From Heliocidaris tuberculata (taxonomy: Eukaryota > Echinodermata > Echinoidea > Camarodonta > Echinometridae): DNA of 64,000 nt. The notes beneath the pieces were generated by a model. It did not search any database. It was not told the DNA's origin and worked only from the letters and a program-made list of their open reading frames with translations. The stretch is taken from contig CM046842.1 of NCBI GenBank assembly GCA_025618425.1, positions 21,425,840 through 21,489,839 on the forward strand, given 5' to 3'. Shown piece by piece: positions 47,254 through 58,687 of this stretch (the stretch's first letter is position 1; every line of letters begins with the position of its first letter). The translations under genes were made by a program, and so were the position numbers.

Positions 47254-50200
47254 TGGTCGTGATGGGACGCTAGCATACAAAGCCCAGGGTTTGAAGCACA
47301 CACTAGGAAGCTCCTCAATCCAATATTATTAATATCGGTAGGTCCGTTTAAAATCAGTCCACTCCATTGTTTTCCTGAACATCTTTAGATCTGAACGGTG
47401 ACCAAGAACGAGTTAAATCCAATAATATATCCAAGACATAGCAGGAAAGTTGTTTAGTTTCAAGTCCAGGACATTGACTAATAATTGTTCATGCTGTCCG
47501 TATTCAGTCCGATTACGGTCATGCCAGGCCCTGTGGATCAAAGTATAAACAGAAACTACCAGATCTCATTTTAAAACAATGTATGCCTTACTGGTAGGCC
47601 TATATAGCTTTGCCCTAGGCGATTGTGGGCGAATATGCGTAAACCCCCAAACCACTGTTTTGTGTAGTAATAACCTTCTATTTCATAAACATTCGATGAA
47701 TGAAGTCATCTGCAAATAAAGTACACATCAGAAAGGCAAGCATTCCAGTTTCCCGTTAAAGAGGGACCTTTAGCATCAAAGGCGAAAACAAACTACAAAA
47801 AGTGTGTTGAAAAGCGGTTACTATAGTCATTATCATAATTAAATCAAAGTTTCGAGAAAATTTTCACGAGTATCGTGTTTTTCTCCGCGTAGGATTCATA
47901 ATGAAATCTAGCATAGGTCTTGATACATTAATTCTCCTGAAATTGCCTCACGTACTAAATGCATACCATTCGAAAGGCTCGTCTCACAAAAACATTGGTA
48001 TACGGAAATATCTATACAAATGATTCATCTTCAGATGAAGAAGAATTGTCCTTTATATACTAAATGGGTAAACTTTTGATTCAAATTTTGATTCAATAAG
48101 GTTTGATAATGTGAAAGTTGTGCGAGGTACAAGCACAGTTAACATAGTGCAAAACACGGACCTGGCCTGGGAAGTTAAAGCATACAATATTTAACTTTTA
48201 AAGGGTTTTAAATCATAAGAGTCACTACAGTTTGGGGGGGGGGGGCACCGGGAGGGGCACAAGCGACCAGTGCCCTTATTTAAAACGCAAGTGGCATACT
48301 TCAATTACTCAAAAGACTCCCCCCCCCCCCCCCGCCCTCACCCTTCGATTGTATTCTTGTGACCTCTTCCAAAATTTATACCTGAAAGACTTAAATTGTT
48401 TGAATTATTTTTTTCCCTTCTTTCGGAGGTTTTCGTAACTGTTTGTTCCTTCTCAAGATTCCTGCCCCCCCACCCCTCCCTCCCCTCCAGATTATAATGA
48501 CTTATGCCATATTAATTAATAGAGGGTTTTAATAACCCACTTTTATTCTGTCTGCAAACACATGGGCAGTTTTACATAAAAGTTGAGGTAATGTCAGCAC
48601 TTTAAAGTAAACAAAGTCAGTTTTTGTTGCTTGCATTCCAGACAAATAAAATCACAAAAGCGTGTCCCTGTTTTATGTTTGATTTGCAAATACAACGCTA
48701 AGAGTGCAACAATAATGGTTAAACGCTTTAGTCTATATCTCATGTAACTCTAATGTTATTTATGGCAGCTTTATATTTGAAGCATTTAAATAGAACTGAA
48801 ACATCATTGCCATGCACATTTATATAAAATATTTTGTTTTAACGAGACAAACAGTGAAGAAAATATATAGCGTAACAATTATACATTTCATATAACAAAA
48901 CATGTAAAAATACCAGAGTATATCTATACACATAGATTGATATGATATATGACATAACTCATTTCAGAATTCTCCACTCAGAGGTATGATATATCCTTTA
49001 TAGAATTTGCTAGGCACTTGTATGAAATCTGAGAGTAGACGAGCTAGTCCAGGGTGTTTGGTCATTTTGATGTCTCATACTTGACTAAATATCATGGAAT
49101 TCTGAACGTAAATTGATATTTGGTCTGATCCAAGCTCTATTAGCGTTACACGAAAATCTAAGAGGTGATAAATTATGTCTTTGCAAATCAATCTAAGGCA
49201 CTATCCTTGTGCATCACATTTTGAAAGGTGTGAACATTTAATCCTTTTGAGACAATTTACCATCTTTTGTGATTTATAGCTCAATAACTTTTTATTCAGA
49301 GCTCTAAAATAATATATCAAAAGCATGAGTGAGAAAGAGCAGTTATTTCTGCACACATAATGTCCATTTTGTTGCATGACCATGATTAGTTTGATACCAG
49401 GTATTTTAAAAACGAGAATAAGCTTTAAAATATTTAAATTGGCAACACATTGAGAGGTTCAATATCATTGTTTTCGAATCAAAATTGGCATATTTTTTCT
49501 TCAAATTTTCGACAAAATTCCTAACCATATGCATTGTTTCAATTTGAAGGACATTACACCTTATTGGAACCATGTAGCAATAAAAGAGAAATATTATTGT
49601 TGCCAATTTGAAGAACAAAATGTGATCAATTTAGCCCTTGAGTAATTCCTGTCCTGAAGGGTTAAAATGACATACCACATAATCTGACCATAATTTCGAT
49701 AGGTTATACAAAAGGGTGTAGAAACTGCACTAAGAGTTGATTTCTTGACAATCTTTGAGATCGTTCTGGCAGCGATGCTGATGAATAATTATGCATTCGA
49801 TTATCTGCTACGGTAGATTGAGAAGCTTTGAATGAGTTTCATTGCTGCATAATTCACGTCATGTAGTTTCACAATGTTACACTATGAAAAGGTAAACTCA
49901 ATCAGGTTTAATGAATCATGACTGCATAAAACATAATGCTTCTTAAATATCAATTTTAGACACGGAGGTATTCAAAATTTCAAAAGTCTGAACAAATAAC
50001 AATATATGTTGAATTCTTCTTCTTTTTTTACTCACCATATAAGGCATTGGAAACGAAATACAATAAAGAATTTGAAAATAACTATTGTTCTTTTTTTGTT
50101 AAAAACCTCGAATCATTAAGCCCAACTGAAAGTAAACCTGTATCATAATGAAACCTTTTAGAAACCTTGTCTGCCAAGATGAAAACCTAACAACCCATTT

Positions 50201-50374
50201 TCCCGATAATCTATTTCATGCTTCTTGAGTCTGTGGGGCTAACTTGTCTACAGACTTGGTCAAATTTCCCCCAAATGGCGCAGTTTTGCCTGTCGAATCT
50301 TTCCTCTTGTTTTCCAGTTTAAAAATCCATAGCGTCTTCTTCTCTTTCTCTTTACACACACACACACCCACACG

Positions 50375-50463
<89 letters not shown>

Positions 50464-50827
50464 CGGTATAGGCACAACGTCAAACGAAACATCAATACCC
50501 TAACAGAACACAAAAGATAACTCGTACTGTGTATATAGCCAGAAAAGGAAGGCCTATAGTTATAAAGTTATATGTAAAGTGTAAAATGTATAATTATGAC
50601 CATTATATACATCATAGTTCAGTATTACTATGTGTCTGTGCTAAACAATTTTAGTCATATATTTTAATGCGTTTTGAGAATTGCTCGCTGACATATATTA
50701 TTCAGTCATTATTCTTGCAACACGATCCAGCCTACGGCGTTCTATTGTACACAATACAAAATTTACTATATACTATCGTACGGTAGTATATCTCATAAAA
50801 AAGATGCTGATATACGTACACACTTAC
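47254..50827. other. Upstream region of the RASEF-like gene
   Basis: It contains the leader of the module 1 transcript at its left end, poly-G/poly-C tracts at 48233-48330 and the (CA)n(TA)n array at 50355-50461. No coding exon was recognised. Confidence 0.5.
50355..50461. repeat. (CA)n-(TA)n compound microsatellite
   Basis: About 30 CA dinucleotides with a few interruptions run straight into about 22 TA dinucleotides. Confidence 0.95.
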
Positions 50828-51009
50828 CTCGAAGGCCTTTCACGCCATTCTTTGGACCAGCTGCGCAGGTGAGAGCGGGGTGCCTTGCGACCGAGAAAAG
50901 GTACTATTTGAAGATTCAAAATGCTGTTTTGATCGTTGAAATCTAAGAACGTATTTCTGTGGAACGCGGCTCTGCAGACTGTTGGTACATAACATAAAAC
51001 CTTTGGCAA
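50828..51009 (-). other. Candidate upstream exon with strong splice donor
   Basis: The minus strand reads CCTTCGAG|GTAAGTGTG, a near-consensus donor, at the edge of a GC-richer segment. Two overlapping open frames of about 60 codons end near the donor but match nothing known. It may be a non-coding 5' exon of the RASEF-like gene. The right boundary is arbitrary. Confidence 0.25.
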
Positions 51010-52390
51010 AGTTTGTTTTCCGGTTCACGATATTTGTCTTTAAATCTCAAGAATCAACAGTACGAGGTGACTCTATGATACGATTAAACAGAAAAAAGAC
51101 AGATGATCATCAAAATAGATTTCAAACGAGCTCTCAACACCAGGAGAGGCTTAAAACGAAACGCGTATCAAATATTTTCTTAGACGTATTTGAATTAAAC
51201 TCCTATAGGGCATGCAATGCAAAGTCTTCCGAATACAGCATGCGAGGTGAGATATATCCTTAAGCCGCTTTTGCACATGGAACGGAAGCTTTCTGAAAAC
51301 TGTGTGGTTAATATATTTTTCCCCTCTTTTTATCAGAAGCAGTGAGCTAGATTTCGAACAATGGGCTTTTCCGCTTGGTTATTCAAAATGGTGCCAATCA
51401 AGCATACATTTACAGAAGCAGAAGTTTTTATTCGCATAAAAAGTTTCCGAATCTAATACCTGGGACTGTGCGCATTCCATAAAGTTGGAATGAATGGAAG
51501 GGCTATTAAGTGACATTTTCATTTGGTTAAATTTCCTCACCACATTTTAAGCGGAGTGAAGTCCTCTCATTTACATTGTCTGATTTTGAATCGAGTGAGT
51601 TGCAAATGGTCTCGAAAGTAATGGATAGTCATCTGCGCTCTCCATTAAAAAAGCCCCAGTATATTCTGCTATACGACACTATCCCCCAAGACCTCCCCCC
51701 CCCCCTCTTTTCTCCCCCTCTCTCGCCCCTCTTTTTTCTCTTCCTCTCTTTTCCCCCTGCTAATAATACAGTTGGATGAATACAAATGTATCGGGTGGGG
51801 GGGGGGGGCGCACTATTCAACTTTTTTTATTTTTTTGTTTAATGCTTATTTTTTTAGAATGATAAGAAGGGAATAAAAGGGAGAAAAGCAAATAAAAGGA
51901 AGGAATGGTTAGTAGGGAGGGAAAGATGGATAGAAATTTAAAGAGATAGAAATTCTAAATATGTTACTTTATATCACATTCTACTATTTGAACAAATGTT
52001 ACATGTCGACAAAAATGAGGAAAGAAAATAAATGTTGATTTGAATGAATGAATGAGAGATAGATGGGAGAGAGCGGAAATGAGAGAAGCAGAAAGGGAGG
52101 AGCAAGAAAAGGAGTAATTATAAAGACATATGTGAAGGAAGGAAGGAAAGAGATCTACAGAAATATATAGGGAAAAGGGAGAGAGATACAGAATTGGTGA
52201 GACAGATTACATAAGAAAGGGGGAGGGGGAACAGCTTAGACGATAGCAGCAGTAAAAATACTCAAGGAAGTAAAAATGAAAACTATAATTAATTAAAATG
52301 ATTCAGCTCAACTAATAAATCAGAATTATGTTTATTGTTTGCGAGCATATTCTTACTGTTCTCTCTGCAACTGTTGGCCCATATGGTTTC

Positions 52391-52394
<4 letters not shown>

Positions 52395-52440
<46 letters not shown>

Positions 52441-52475
52441 GGGGGGGGGAGAGAGAGAGAGAGAGGGGGAGGGGG
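52395..52475. repeat. (GA)n-(G)n-(GA)n microsatellite
   Basis: GA dinucleotides flank a run of about 20 G; purine-only over about 80 bp. Confidence 0.9.
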
Positions 52476-52753
52476 TGGGGACTAGGGGTATCTAGTAGTG
52501 AGCCATTCAAGGCAACGAGTAAAGCAAAATAGGGAGTCGCGATTACAATGGCTTTGCTGAATAGAAGAAAAAAAGGTCATAGTAAACAAACATTTTGAAA
52601 AATAAAACAAAATAGAGGATTTAATTTTCAATTTCTAATATTACTCCTTCTATCAGCTTTCGTTTAAAGCATTTGGTTGCCTTCTGAAATACGTACTCAC
52701 TCTCTCATTCCATTTTACACTACCCTTTTCACCAATGCTCTCATAGTTTGCCC

Positions 52754-53107
52754 CAGGGGCGGATTCAGGATTTCGTATAAGGGGGGGGGGGGGGGGGGTG
52801 ACCCCCAAAAAAATTTTCGCCAGCCCTCCAAAAGTCGCTCAGTGTGGGGGGGGGGGGGGGGGGGGGGGGGGTCACCAAAAAAAAAAAAATTGCCAGCCCT
52901 CCAAAAGTCGCTCAGTGGGGGAGTGGGGGGGGGGGGTATGGGGTCCAGTTCCCCTCCATAATACTCTGACAAGCAAAAAAAAAAAAAAGGTTTTCTGGTC
53001 GAAAAGGGGGGGCACAATCGCAAATAGAGGGGGCACAATGCATTGTTTTCCCTCAAAAGGGGGGGGGGGGCACAGGCCGGGATTGCCCCCCTCTAAATCC
53101 GCCACTG
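52754..53107. mobile_element. hAT-like G-rich element with exact 8-bp target duplication
   Basis: GTTTGCCC lies exactly at 52746-52753 and 53108-53115. The ends are CAGGGGCGGATTCAGG and, inverted, CAGTGGCGGATTTAGAGG. Internal phrases CGCCAGCCCTCCAAAAGTCG and GTCCAGTT/CCCCTCCATAAT are shared with the element at 21449-21814. Confidence 0.8.
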
Positions 53108-53355
53108 GTTTGCCCCCCCCCCCTTCCCCCAGGTGGCAATATTTTCTTTCAATTCTCACAACTCTTCATCTCCTCTCCTTCAGTTTTCATTTATACATTA
53201 CATGTTCTTCTACTATCAATCTTCAATCAGTCCTCATCACTCCTAATGTAAGCAAGTGTGATCGGATGCAAGCTCAAATCGTGTTAATACAAAAACTTTT
53301 ATTTACACTAACATTATTATGCAAAACTGTATTATACAGAGGTGACTAACCCCAC

Positions 53356-53949
53356 TTTCACACAGTGGTAAATTCTGTAAAGCTGATTAGTTTACAGAGC
53401 TTTAAACTAATCAGCTTTACATACGATGTCATTCACACTTACAAAATTTTGGTGTGATCATACAAGATTAACTATGGTTAAATGCGCAGTAGGACCATTG
53501 CGCATAATAATAGCAGGACATGTCAGTCAAAGCGTGAGCCAAGGGTAAAATTTTTTGTATGGAAAGCTGATTAGTTTAAAGCTGATTAACTAATCAGCTT
53601 TAAAGCAAATTTTCCCCGTGTGAACATCGAACTATACGATGTTCGTACAGACACGAACTCGCCATCTAAAGACGGGTCAGAGCAGTCTACAGATACGAAG
53701 TTCGTATGGAGGAGGCAAGAGATTTTGTGTATGAACGGATATACGTCTCTAACCGGGCAGAGCTAAGACCGGGCTTTGATGACCAGCTATTATTATCCGC
53801 AATGGCCCTACTGCGCATTTAATTAGTAGTGAATCTCGAACGATCGCACCGAAATTTTTGTGTGTGTGTGAATGACATGGTATGTAAAGCTGATTAGTTT
53901 AAAGCTCTTTAAACTATAATCAGCTTTACAGAATTTTACCCCTGTCAAA
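53356..53949. mobile_element. Nested palindromic foldback element
   Basis: The outer ends (TTTCACACAGTGGTAAATTC and inverted GAATTTTACCCCTGTCAAA) enclose three hairpins built from AAAGCTGATTAGTTTA and its complement: at 53375-53421, 53561-53607 and 53883-53931. TAAATGCGCAGTAGGACC is also inverted across the element, near 53479 and 53800. No open frame is present. Confidence 0.75.
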
Positions 53950-53983
53950 CAAGACAAGTACTGTTGATATACTATATACACTA

Positions 53984-54158
53984 CAGTCAAACCTCGTTAT
54001 AAAGAAACCTGTTATCACAAACTCTTGTTATAACAAGGGAATTTTACTGGTTCCACTTCTTTGTATTCTATTGTTCTTCAGCTCTGTTATAACAAGGTTT
54101 TGGTATAAAGAGGTAATTTCCTTGGTCCCAATGAGTTTGCTACAATGAGGTTCCACTA
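53984..54158. mobile_element. pogo/Tigger-like MITE
   Basis: TACAGTCAAACCTCGTTATA at the left faces AATGAGGTTCCACTACA at the right as imperfect inverted ends. GTTATAACAAG repeats lie inside. TA flanks the left end and CA (from TA) the right. CAGTxxAACCTCGTTATAA-type ends are familiar from pogo-like Tc1/mariner MITEs. Confidence 0.55.
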
Positions 54159-54409
54159 CATAAACAAGACACTTCGACTTACAGATAGAAAGCTATGTTA
54201 GATATGACTTCGTTTTACAGATACATGTACATGTTTAACATTTCACATCTATAACATCAAAGCAAAGCACAATATATTTTTCCAACAAACAGTTAACATC
54301 AGAGTACGTCCAGTACTCTAAAAAAACACGAAGAACATTAACACACTGAAAATAATTTCTACTTATAAATTTGCTTAGCGAACCATAATGGCGCGAAAAG
54401 ACGTGGGTA

Positions 54410-54829
54410 AAGGCCACCGCACATCTTACGATCGGTCTGCGATCCGATTTGTGAAATAAATCGAAATGGCATTAAATATTGGCATTTTAACAAATGAAAT
54501 CTAACATATTCAGGTTATGAAAAGTAATATGAATACTAAACATAGGGTTTGGGTGAGCTGTCAGCTTTCTACAGGGAATAAGGGCAAAATTAGTTTCAAA
54601 TCGTAGGCAATCGTACGATTTTTTGTGACGTCACTACGACTGAGAGCTGATTTGGCCATTCCACCAACTAGAAAACTCGGCAAAGGCCGTATTATCGATT
54701 TTTCCATCTGTATGACTATTAAGACCCTCAATCATAAAATATTGTTCGTTTTTAAATGATTTGTCAAATGATATTACATTTTCCTCTGAAATCGGATCGC
54801 AGACTGATCGTAAGGCGTGCAGTGGCCTT
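54410..54829. mobile_element. TIR element with about 41-bp ends
   Basis: AAGGCCACCGCACATCTTAC and GATCGGTCTGCGATCCGATT at the left are inverted at 54789-54829 with four or five mismatches. The interior of about 340 bp is AT-rich, with no recognised coding sequence. Confidence 0.65.
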
Positions 54830-56883
54830 AACACGCAAGGAGCAAAATCGCTTGTTTTGTCTGTGCATCTATAATTACAATCACACTTTAATACCCGAAT
54901 ACAAGTTTTCATTTTATTTCGCTTTAAAGTGTTCATAAAGTTAAAAACTAATTCTACATCCAAATATTTTGGTTCTGCCTCTATAGAATAAAAGTATGAT
55001 TTGGAATAACTTTGTCATATGTGTCTGTCCTGCGTTTTTACGTGCCAAAGATTACATTTCGCTACGCTACCTAAGTGATATGATTTATTTTTATAGCTTA
55101 TTTGAACCATGTAGTATTATCCAATGTACATGGTGATCCATATGTTGGGCTGAATCCTTGGTAGTAGCATAAGTTCTGCTATTACTTTTCATACGCTTTT
55201 AACCGTTGAAGAAATAATACATTTTCAATATTTGTAACTGAAAAAAAGTATCAGCTACCTAATAGCATTATACACGTGAGGGCAATTCAAGATGCAAAAA
55301 ATTAGCACTGATAATGTCTGCTAAGTATTAACCAAGAAAAAGCAAAGGTAACATAAGATTTGGAAAAAAAAACAACAACTATACTCTGGTAACAAAAAAA
55401 GTTGATGATTTTCAGAATAAAATGTATGCTACTGTTAGTGAAACATCATTTTTTGTCTCTTCTTAGGAACAATGCCTGGGTTTTAATACATGAAGCATAG
55501 AAACATCAGTAACAAGGGATTTACTAAGTTTACGAATGTGGCCCGTTGTCCTATCCTTTTGTCCCAATAATACTTCAAGACACAACTAAAGGCCACCCTC
55601 TAATCACACACATAAAGAACATCTCTTCAAAAAAGATGTCTCACATAGAATATAATTTTGTTTTAAAAATATATCTTTTTTTTCATATATAATTTCATCC
55701 ACCACTTACTTGTATTTGATAAATAATTAGTGCTATAGTGAAAGCCTCTCACCCCAACTTGCAATGGCTACTCAATTCAGATGGCTTTAAATTTGTGTTT
55801 ACTGAGCAATCACTTACTTAAATAACACAATTCTTTTCTACATACCATTTGCACTTACAAAAAAAACTTTCCTTAGATCGTTTCTTTCATGGTATGTATA
55901 CTTTACATATGATCGAACAGGTATTTTTGAACAAAGTTTCACATTCTTGAATTCTAAAATATCCCCTCAACATCTTAGTATGATTGTCTCAACCCAGTAC
56001 CATCAACTTCTCCTACCTGATATATCTATTAACCAACTGCTACAGTAACCGGGTGTACCTGTATTAAGCCTATAGGAATGAGATAATTCAGTAGTCAACA
56101 GGTTAAAAAGATAGGCATGGATATTGTTCCCAAATCGTGACTTTCTGGAAGTACAGTTATCCACCATATCGTCCCTGGTGTTACGAACTGGCATAAGAAG
56201 CCTCACAGCGCGAAAATATGTTTCTGAGATGATCGTGTTTTAAGACTTTGTCCGTTTAAGATGATAATCTGAATACCTTACTTTCATTCAATCATCGTAG
56301 AATTAAACAGGTGACGAGAGTGGAATATTTTCTTTTATATACAATGGATATAAAAATTTTTAAAAATTCAGCATTTTGGGTTCAATCCCTGCTAGAATTT
56401 GTATGCCGGTTCATAAAATCAGCGACGATATAGTATGAGCCTGTAAATAAGATCATCTAAAGTTCTCACGGAGTAAGTGAAATTACTTGGATATTCATCC
56501 GATAACAAAATGTCACAGATTACCAAAAATAGACTTTACTTCTACATGTACCAATGACAAGTCTGAAATTATGCGTAATTTTTCAACAATTCCTGAAAAA
56601 TGTCCCCGCAAGGGAAAATTATTATAATAATTTCCTAACCCTTACCAAACTTAACATACATGCCAGAAAAATCTGTACGAGGACAAGCTTCCAACATTCC
56701 CAAATGGGATGGTGGCCCAGGCCAGTAGTAATTCCAATGTTTCTGCTGCATGCATGATTTTTACACTCACAACGGGAGTAATGTCTAGCATGGTGTGAGC
56801 GAATTGTGACCCATTTCACAAAGCAACTCATGCCGGACCAACTTTAACGTCCAAGTTGCGGATCAGAAAGTCACTCTGCTAGT

Positions 56884-57033
56884 TTATGCCATGAAGACGT
56901 AAAGCTTTCCGCTCGCGTTCCCACCGACCAGGAGATCTCTAGTGGGATGGAAGGCATTGATGGAGCACACCGAACCTAGGTACTCATCGAGGAAATGATG
57001 AACAGGCTTCCCCTTGGAGTTGAACACCTCAAT
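56884..57033 (-). CDS. WDR76: WDR76, last coding exon
   Basis: Forty-nine codons plus TAA encode IEVFNSKGKPVHHFLDEYLG, then SVCSINAFHPTRDLLVGGNA and SGKLYVFMA. This is the final blade of a WD40 propeller. Vertebrate WDR76 ends, from memory, with a very similar SVCSINxxHPTRxxLAGGNSSGKxxVFM stretch. WDR76 is a nuclear WD40 protein linked to DNA damage responses and to CUL4-type ubiquitin ligases. Acceptor is TTTCTAG, phase 0. DDB2 is the nearest alternative, but it lacks this C-terminal wording as I recall it. Confidence 0.88.
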   Translation of the reverse strand: MEVFNSKGKPVHHFLDEYLGSVCSINAFHPTRDLLVGGNASGKLYVFMA

Positions 57034-57669
57034 CTAGAAAGGAAAGATAAAAGATCAAAGTGTGAGGACCTGTCTTTCAAACCACCAGCAGGTTGTCCGA
57101 AATTCATTACCAATTAGTATCGTAGAATGTCTGAAAGAGCTTCTCTGCTTTGTACTGATAAATATCAATTGGAAAATACTCCTATAAATCCCCCACCCCC
57201 TCCCCCAAGTGACATTTTGTACATAAAATGACCAGTTCAAGAAGATTTCCTTTTTTTTTTTAAATATGGCACTCAAAACTTTGAAGATGTCAACTTGAAA
57301 AAAAGATCATAGATTCAACAGAAAGAACAAAAATTTCTGCCAGGCTTGTGCCCATGTTTTTTCTCCCCTATAATATTAAATGTCACTTCACGGCAAGATG
57401 TCAAAAATCAATCATTCATAAATATCCTCAATTTGGCAACACGTTGATAAATTCAGGGTCACATTATAATGTACTTTAAGATATCTGAATTATTTTCACT
57501 TTTTGATTTTCGGTTCATTTATAACCATATGAATTACACAATTTTCTTTCATTCAAAGAAAGTAGTAGGTACAGACATTAGTGGTATAGGATTCAAGAAA
57601 AAAGGCTCATTTGTAAAATTTGTTAGAAAATTACTATTTTTAATGAATGAAAGAAGAACTTGTTTTTAC

Positions 57670-57772
57670 CCTTCTTGGTTGTGCCATGCTCCCGACAACA
57701 AAAGCATCTTCTCTTCTGGGATGCCATGCTGCTCGGAATACTGTCAACCATCGTCCTGTCCAGTTGTTATGA
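57670..57772 (-). CDS. WDR76: WDR76, penultimate exon
   Basis: After 1 base it encodes HNNWTGRWLTVFRAAWHPRR then EDAFVVGSMAQPRR. The motif HNxxTGRWLTxFxAxWxP, then VGSMxxPRR, is characteristic of WDR76 as I remember it, and PRR|IEVF continues across the junction. Acceptor TTTTTGCAG and donor GTAAAA. It begins in phase 2 and ends in phase 0. Confidence 0.9.
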
Positions 57773-57799
57773 CTGCAAAAACAGATCGAAAGAATAATT

Positions 57800-58015
57800 A
57801 CAAATCTATTTATACATTCGTTCTTTTATTTCTCTGTTCATTAAATCATTTATTTAGTCTTTCTTTCATTCATGCATTCATTGTCATATGCATTCATTAT
57901 CGTACGCATTCATTCATGCAATCATCCAGTCATGAATGAATGCATTTATACATGTGCACTCATTCATTCCTTTTTTTTAATACATGTATTTATCCATTCA
58001 TTCATTCATCTATTT
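57800..58015. repeat. (ATTC)n-rich low-complexity DNA
   Basis: Degenerate CATT/ATTC units fill most of the WDR76 intron here and create a hydrophobic plus-strand frame that is not a gene. Confidence 0.8.
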
Positions 58016-58020
58016 ATACG

Positions 58021-58075
58021 ATGCCATGCTGCGTAGAATACGCTTATCGTTCGTCAGGTTCAGTTATGACAAAAG
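58021..58075 (-). pseudogene. Degenerate copy of the WDR76 penultimate exon
   Basis: ATGCCATGCTGC at 58021 and GTTCAGTTATGAC near 58060 align in order with ATGCCATGCTGCTCGGAATA and CCAGTTGTTATGAC of the true exon (57721-57772), with mismatches and a few lost bases. Only the 5' part of the exon is copied, with no usable acceptor matching the original, so it should not be spliced in. Confidence 0.5.
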
Positions 58076-58621
58076 GAAGAAGAATAGACGTACAAAACAT
58101 TCATCCATCTCTTAACCTGATGGGTACGATTTGATTTCGGTATAACACACATTTTCCACAGACTCCAGCCTGAGTTATCTTGGGCTTGGAATTCTACAGG
58201 TTAATACATGTATGTCTATATTCACCATCTATCTCTACCAGTGGATAAAGCAACGCCCTCTATGTTTGATGCCACCGGTCGCCATGTTGGGGCTCGCAGA
58301 AAAACACGGCCGATGTACTATTTCAATACAATTTTATGCATTTTCAAAAAAAAATTAAAAATTCAGCGCTGCGAAGTCTTATCCACAAATTAACTGCACA
58401 AACAGGCAAAACAAGTTTTTCCTTACGAATTCTTAAGGCGATTTAATGTGACAATCAGTAGAATGTCTCATTTTTTATCATATCCATCCACTCGTTCATT
58501 CAACTGTTCATCTATCATTCATCTTAAACTCTTTCATACAATTTGATTTTGATATAACACACATATTACGCAGACCCTAGATCGAGTAATATCAAATTTA
58601 GTATTCAGTGTGTTAACATAC

Positions 58622-58687
58622 CTCTGCCACAAAGTCCTCTGTACACCAGTCAGTTTGCCATCCTTAGCACTCTCAGTATCAAAAATG
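58622..58687 (-). CDS. WDR76: WDR76, third exon from the end
   Basis: After 1 base it encodes IFDTESAKDGKLTGVQRTLW and Q, ending in phase 2 at AGAG|GTATG. The acceptor TATATTTTCAG is good. Vertebrate WDR76 has a FDT-containing blade just before the HNTxTGRW segment. Upstream exons were not found between 58688 and 64000 and may lie beyond the window. Confidence 0.8.

Larger units (their letters stand above)
50828..56883. other. Intergenic region between WDR76 and the RASEF-like gene
   Basis: No coding exons were recognised apart from the candidate donor at its left edge. The region contains GA/G microsatellites, a hAT-like element, a nested palindromic element, a pogo-like MITE and a 420-bp TIR element, listed separately. 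The right end must include the WDR76 3' untranslated region. Confidence 0.5.

Noticed and set aside
50216..50475. Cys/Val and Thr/His/Ile/Tyr repeat peptides
   Set aside because: They come from the CA/TA microsatellite.
52677..53349. Gly/Pro-rich frames around poly-G and poly-C tracts
   Set aside because: They lie within a hAT-like MITE with an exact target duplication and no transposase similarity.
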